A stretch of DNA of 10,723 nucleotides from Synura sp. LO234KE (lineage: Eukaryota > Sar > Synurophyceae > Synurales > Mallomonadaceae): positions 1 through 10,723 of the forward strand of contig VKHC01000599.1 of the NCBI GenBank assembly GCA_015143735.1, given 5' to 3'. The stretch's first letter is position 1; each line of letters begins with the position of its first letter. Shown here in pieces: positions 7,783 through 10,723 of this stretch. The notes under the pieces were generated by a model that worked only from the letters and a program-made list of their open reading frames with translations, did not search any database and was not told where the DNA came from. The position numbers were made by a program, and so were the translations under genes.

Positions 7783-8946
7783 CCGTGGATATCCATGCTG
7801 GGTTATCCACGATACCTTTATTATCCACATGGATAATTCGGTGTGGTTAATAAAATAGGGTTAACTACGGATGTTAATTTTCCATGCGTTATCCCTGCAA
7901 GCTTTTGTTATACCCCGTCAATATCCATGACATTTAAAAAATTATTTCTAAATATGTGGTTAGCTAAGAACGATTGGGTACTTAATTATCCAATTGAAAC
8001 ACAAAGAAATACAGATGGGATTGTTTCATTAATCTAATATTCTGCTCCTATAAATCCTTGATTTCCCATATATGGCAACGCGCAAATGGCGCTTACACTC
8101 CTGGTTGATTGACGTAAATGTGGTGGTACTATTTCTGGCCTGGTAATCTTGTCCGCAGTCATTCCGACGATACAAGTAGTGAGATAGTACTGATATCTGA
8201 CTCCCTATATCGTACGAATGTCTGGGGAGCTACAATTAGAGATGTTGCTTTGCGCAAATGCTTAATACATACATATATTTTATAAACATCTCAAATCTAA
8301 CACTTGTTCGTTTCTAGGGGCTATTGAAATTTCTTCCAATATTGATGATACAGAGATTGTTTGGATAATAGCGTAATTCATATAATGCATTGTGTTAAGT
8401 TTTAAACATCTTACATAAATTTTTGATATATTGTTGATTGCCGTGTGTTATCAGTGAACTTGGCTTCGTCCGTGATGGTTAACTACGGTTTGCCGTGGAT
8501 ATCCTTATGAATAAGTGTTGTTAGCTTAGATTCTGGTGTCGTGAATATCCCCATGGATAACTACGATTAGAATAGATGAGTCCGTGGTTATCAATTATGG
8601 ATATCCAACGCGTTATACGAAGTATAATCACGGAGTATAGTCCGGCGAGGATAAGTCGGTTCCACGCTCATGGATTACCCATATGGTCACTCACAGGTGT
8701 AATGCGGAGTACAGTGGTAGTATAAAGTCGGGGTTTAAGCGGTGTGGTTTTCCACGTCTGAGTTCTGTGCAAAAATCTCTGCATCCTGGGAGGTCCCTCT
8801 TCCTTCTTGCTACACTATATCACTACAGGGTCCAGGGAGTTAAACAAAAACTGACAGGGGATATAGAATATTTTATGTAGCAGTGTCAGGGTGTATAGAG
8901 CGCGTTGGCGAGTGGGTAATTAGCGTGGTGTCCGGAGATGTCTCCC
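7783..8946 (+). repeat. Left arm of the long inverted repeat
   Basis: It carries motif copies at 7783-7797, 7800-7812, 7821-7837 and 7858-7870, then an AT-rich stretch (about 7900-8460), then a second motif cluster at 8473-8640. Inner matches to the right arm continue more weakly past 8754 (AGTTCTGTGCA, GGATATAGAATA, TGTCTCCCC at 8938-8946). A 55-codon open frame at 8118-8285 (ends TAA) has a protein-like composition (DDTSSEIVLISDSLYRTNVW) but no family I know. Confidence 0.75.
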
Positions 8947-9008
8947 CTTTTCCTGGGTTTAGGTGATACAGAGAGCGAGTCCAGGCATATACGTGGTTCT
9001 TCTTTTGT

Positions 9009-9543
9009 AGTCGGCTCAGCTGATTGCTTATCTGCGCCCACCAGCTTATCTGCGTGTCAGTTGGGTCGTCTGTCAAAAAAATTCCGTCCGATGGACTTTG
9101 ATTTTCCTGAATTCTGCAAGATAGTTTTCCTCCTGCGCTTGCATAAGTTGGTCATAAGTACAGCGTATCAGGGTACCACCGTTTCTGATGGTTGAGCAGT
9201 CCCGTCTGGTATTACGTCTACCGCGTCGCTCCCATAGTAGGCACTAGTTGTCCGTGCATACCTCATAGCATGCGGTGGGGTTTGTTTCTTGGAAGGAGAT
9301 ACATTTGAGTGTGGCTTCAATCGCAATTACCTCGTCGGTGGTGTCACCAAAGAAGCCACAACCGTCAAGGTCCAAAATTACATTCCTACTTGTTTGAACA
9401 CATATATTGTAGTTCTAAGCCCAGAGGACAACAACAAATCCCCAACCTGCACTTTCCGGCGCTTGATTGATGGGTTTCGGTTAATTGTAGGATCCGTCTG
9501 TAAATATGCTGATGGTGTGCAGTCCTTCGGATCCGATGGGGAG
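9009..9543 (-). pseudogene. Broken RNase H domain of retroelement type
   Basis: Read 5' to 3' on the minus strand, the frame gives LPIGSEGLHTIS then IFTDGSYN (Asp at 9496-9498), AGWGFVVV (about 9427-9450), TTDEVIAIEATLKCI (Glu at 9331-9333), YEVCTDN (Asp at 9250-9252), then IKVHRTEFF, and after a one-base shift in a seven-T run (9075-9081) FDRRPN, stop, HADKLVGADKQSAE (Asp at 9048-9050). This is the order of the D-E-D-D catalytic residues of RNase HI. In-frame stops follow SYN (9481-9483), LWA, and TDN (9244-9246), plus a TGA before HADKL, so it cannot make protein. RNase HI cleaves RNA in RNA/DNA hybrids and in retroelements follows the reverse transcriptase; no reverse transcriptase is visible upstream in the arm. 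Confidence 0.8.
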
Positions 9544-9698
9544 TCATTTTTTCCAAGGTCCTGGCCGGATTGGTCCGCCGCCTGCTTAGCTTTATTCTAA
9601 TATCCTCGTAGCTTGTCGCCTGATACCTAAAAGATCTGGGACTTCGCCAAATCTTATTCTGCAAAGACTCACACGCTTTCTCAGTGCATAAAACTTGG

Positions 9699-9981
9699 CC
9701 ATGGATAACCACACCGTTTTATACCCCAACTTTATACTACCACTATACTCCGCGTTATACTTGGAAAGTCAGGGTTATACTCATCGGTTAATCTCGGGTC
9801 ACGAACCGACTTATCCACGGTCCGTTATACTCGGTGATTATACTCCATACTTATATTCTAGTTTATCATGGTGGTTAACCACAGGGATATCCACGGACCG
9901 TTCTAATCTACCCGTGGCTATGAATAGGGTTATCCACGGACTGATGTAACCTGTATGTAAGCTAACCGTGGTTATCCATGG
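9699..9981. repeat. Dense cluster of short palindromic motifs (GTTATCCACGG / GTTATACTCGG)
   Basis: A perfect 14-bp inverted pair bounds the cluster: 9699-9712 (CCATGGATAACCAC) and 9968-9981. Inside are a 12-bp perfect palindrome GTGGTTAACCAC (9871-9882), GGATATCCACGG (9885-9896), GGGTTATCCACG (9927-9938), TTATCCACGGTCCG (9811-9824), and TATAC cores starting at 9720, 9733, 9744, 9756, 9776, 9826 and 9839. Such arrays resemble protein-binding iterons, for example subterminal transposase sites, but the binding protein is unknown. Confidence 0.65.
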
Positions 9982-10284
9982 AGATATCTAGCTCCACTTT
10001 AACTCTCTAGCTCCCTCTAAAGCTCCATGCCGCCCCAATAAGGGCACAATCAAAAATTGCATCATCTCTCCACATCTGCAGTATCACTTCATCCGCCGAA
10101 TTCGGAGGAGATGTAGGTTGATTTTCCATAAATTTTGATATCTCTTACTCACAGGATTAGCTCTCAAAACACTTGATGATTGCAGCCTGTTGAAAATGAA
10201 TTGATTCCTTGTACATTCTGGTTAATGGACATGCATTGTTGGTGCGCTCGTACTTTGTAACCTGAAATTTTGTTCTGGTTTAAA

Positions 10285-10335
10285 TTTTTCGCAGGTGTGA
10301 CAATTATACACCATTCCTGCCACAACGGCGAAAAA
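10285..10335. repeat. Nested hairpin in the right arm
   Basis: Outer arms TTTTTCGC (10285-10292) and GCGAAAAA (10328-10335) pair perfectly; GCAGG (10291-10295) can pair with CCTGC (10316-10320), and GGTGT (10294-10298) with ACACC (10308-10312). The three pairs nest apart from overlapping edge bases. Confidence 0.5.
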
Positions 10336-10723
10336 ACGAATGAAGACCTTTTCTAGCGGGAGTAATTGTTTGTGATACGATGAAAAAACGTTAGCTGATC
10401 TTTCCGGAATCTGATTATTATTAATTAGAAAGTATCCTCTCCTTCAATAAATTATATCCTCAAACAACATAATTACGGAAAATCATGCTATGACACAAGC
10501 AGAATAATTCATAAGCGAAATAAGCTTATCTTTTCTTTATCGAAGAATCGTCCAGACAATTTAGTGCTCAGTCGTTAATAACTCATAACAAATTATAAAA
10601 GTAACATTTTTTGTCATGGTTAATCAAGGGTATAACAAAATCTTAGAAAGATAATTACGGCTTATAATGAAATCATGGATAATTATGACAAATTTACACC
10701 CGTAGTTAACCCTATATTGTGAA

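Larger units (their letters stand above)
7783..10723. mobile_element. Degenerate ~3-kb inverted-repeat element with retroelement RNase H relic (right end outside window)
   Basis: Two arms of about 1.1-1.2 kb in opposite orientation surround a centre of about 0.6 kb that contains a broken RNase H domain. Collinear inverted matches: 7855-7870 with 10700-10715 (16/16), 7903-7915 with 10628-10640 (13/13), 7925-7932 with 10612-10619 (8/8), 7965-7990 with 10555-10580 (19/26), 8545-8570 with 9962-9987 (23/26), 8622-8639 with 9826-9843 (17/18), 8649-8662 with 9803-9816 (14/14), 8704-8754 with 9702-9753 (about 46 of 52 columns, one gap). The left border is set by the composition change near 7783; the right border should lie about 60-80 bp past the window. 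No target-site duplication can be tested here. It may be a foldback-type element, or two inverted copies of one retroelement. Confidence 0.75.
9541..10723 (-). repeat. Right arm of the long inverted repeat (incomplete at window edge)
   Basis: It is the inverse counterpart of the left arm, read on the minus strand. It holds the densest motif cluster (9699-9981), an AT-rich middle (about 10130-10610), and the outer block at 10700-10715 that matches 7855-7870 exactly. It has about 120 bp more than the left arm between paired blocks, so indels have accumulated. No coding region found. Confidence 0.75.

Noticed and set aside
7821-7829. TTATCCACA, identical to a bacterial DnaA box
   Set aside because: Eukaryotic context with introns; it is one variant of the local repeat motif family.
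8613-8627. TATACGAAGTAT resembling a loxP arm
   Set aside because: Only about 10 bases match, there is no second arm with an 8-bp spacer, and it is explained as a palindromic pair of the local TATAC motif.
7783-8690. CRISPR-like array
   Set aside because: Copies are irregularly spaced, in both orientations and degenerate, in eukaryotic DNA.
9026-9054. Direct repeat GCTTATCTGCG spaced 18 bp
   Set aside because: On the minus strand both copies encode Ala-Asp-Lys of the RNase H relic (HADKLVGADK), so no separate element is needed.
9289-9600. Plus-strand open frame of 103 codons, and 8938-9195
   Set aside because: They are antisense to the RNase H relic, whose motifs are on the minus strand.
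9695-9949. Plus-strand open frame of 84 codons
   Set aside because: It is composed almost wholly of the TATAC and TATCCAC repeat motifs.
9699-9981. A 283-bp miniature transposon bounded by 14-bp inverted repeats
   Set aside because: The same motif recurs throughout both arms and the segment aligns with the left arm, so it is part of the larger element; no target-site duplication was seen.

Overview
This window is nuclear DNA of a photosynthetic eukaryote, most likely an alga. Three things point there: spliceosomal GT-AG introns of 53-153 bp, a PP2C/cyclic-nucleotide-binding/kinase fusion of the type known from plants and algae, and a [2Fe-2S] ferredoxin-like protein with a hydrophobic N-terminal leader. 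That leader followed by a basic stretch suggests a plastid reached through the secretory route (complex plastid), but this is an inference. TAA and TAG both act as stops, so the code looks standard.

Layout. 1-602 is downstream flank with no gene. 603-4243 (minus strand) is one seven-exon gene for a 1031-residue protein: acylated N-terminus, intact PP2C phosphatase, basic/acidic linker, two cyclic-nucleotide-binding domains, and a kinase-like domain that has lost its catalytic residues. Its start codon appears to be assembled by splicing. 4244-4474 is a short divergent promoter region. 4475-4885 (plus strand) encodes the ferredoxin-like protein. 4886-7780 holds no gene I can recognise; it contains a stem-loop overlapping a Pro/Gly-rich short ORF, and ends in a GC-rich block (about 59% GC over 7441-7740).

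From about 7783 to the right edge lies a large, degenerate inverted-repeat element. The left arm (about 7783-8946) and right arm (about 9541 to beyond 10723) match each other in inverse order through many blocks: 16/16 bp at the outer end, 13/13, 14/14, 17/18, 23/26, and about 46 of 52 columns near the inner end. Both arms carry many copies of a short motif built on GTTATCCACGG / GTTATACTCGG. The centre (about 9009-9543, minus strand) holds a broken RNase H domain of retroelement type, with the acidic catalytic positions still readable but interrupted by stops and a frameshift. The last part of the right arm is probably just outside the window.

How it fits together. The two intact genes share a promoter region but have no obvious functional link: one predicts cyclic-nucleotide-controlled dephosphorylation at a membrane, the other electron transfer or Fe-S cofactor work, probably in the plastid. 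The rest is transposon-derived or uncharacterised intergenic DNA.
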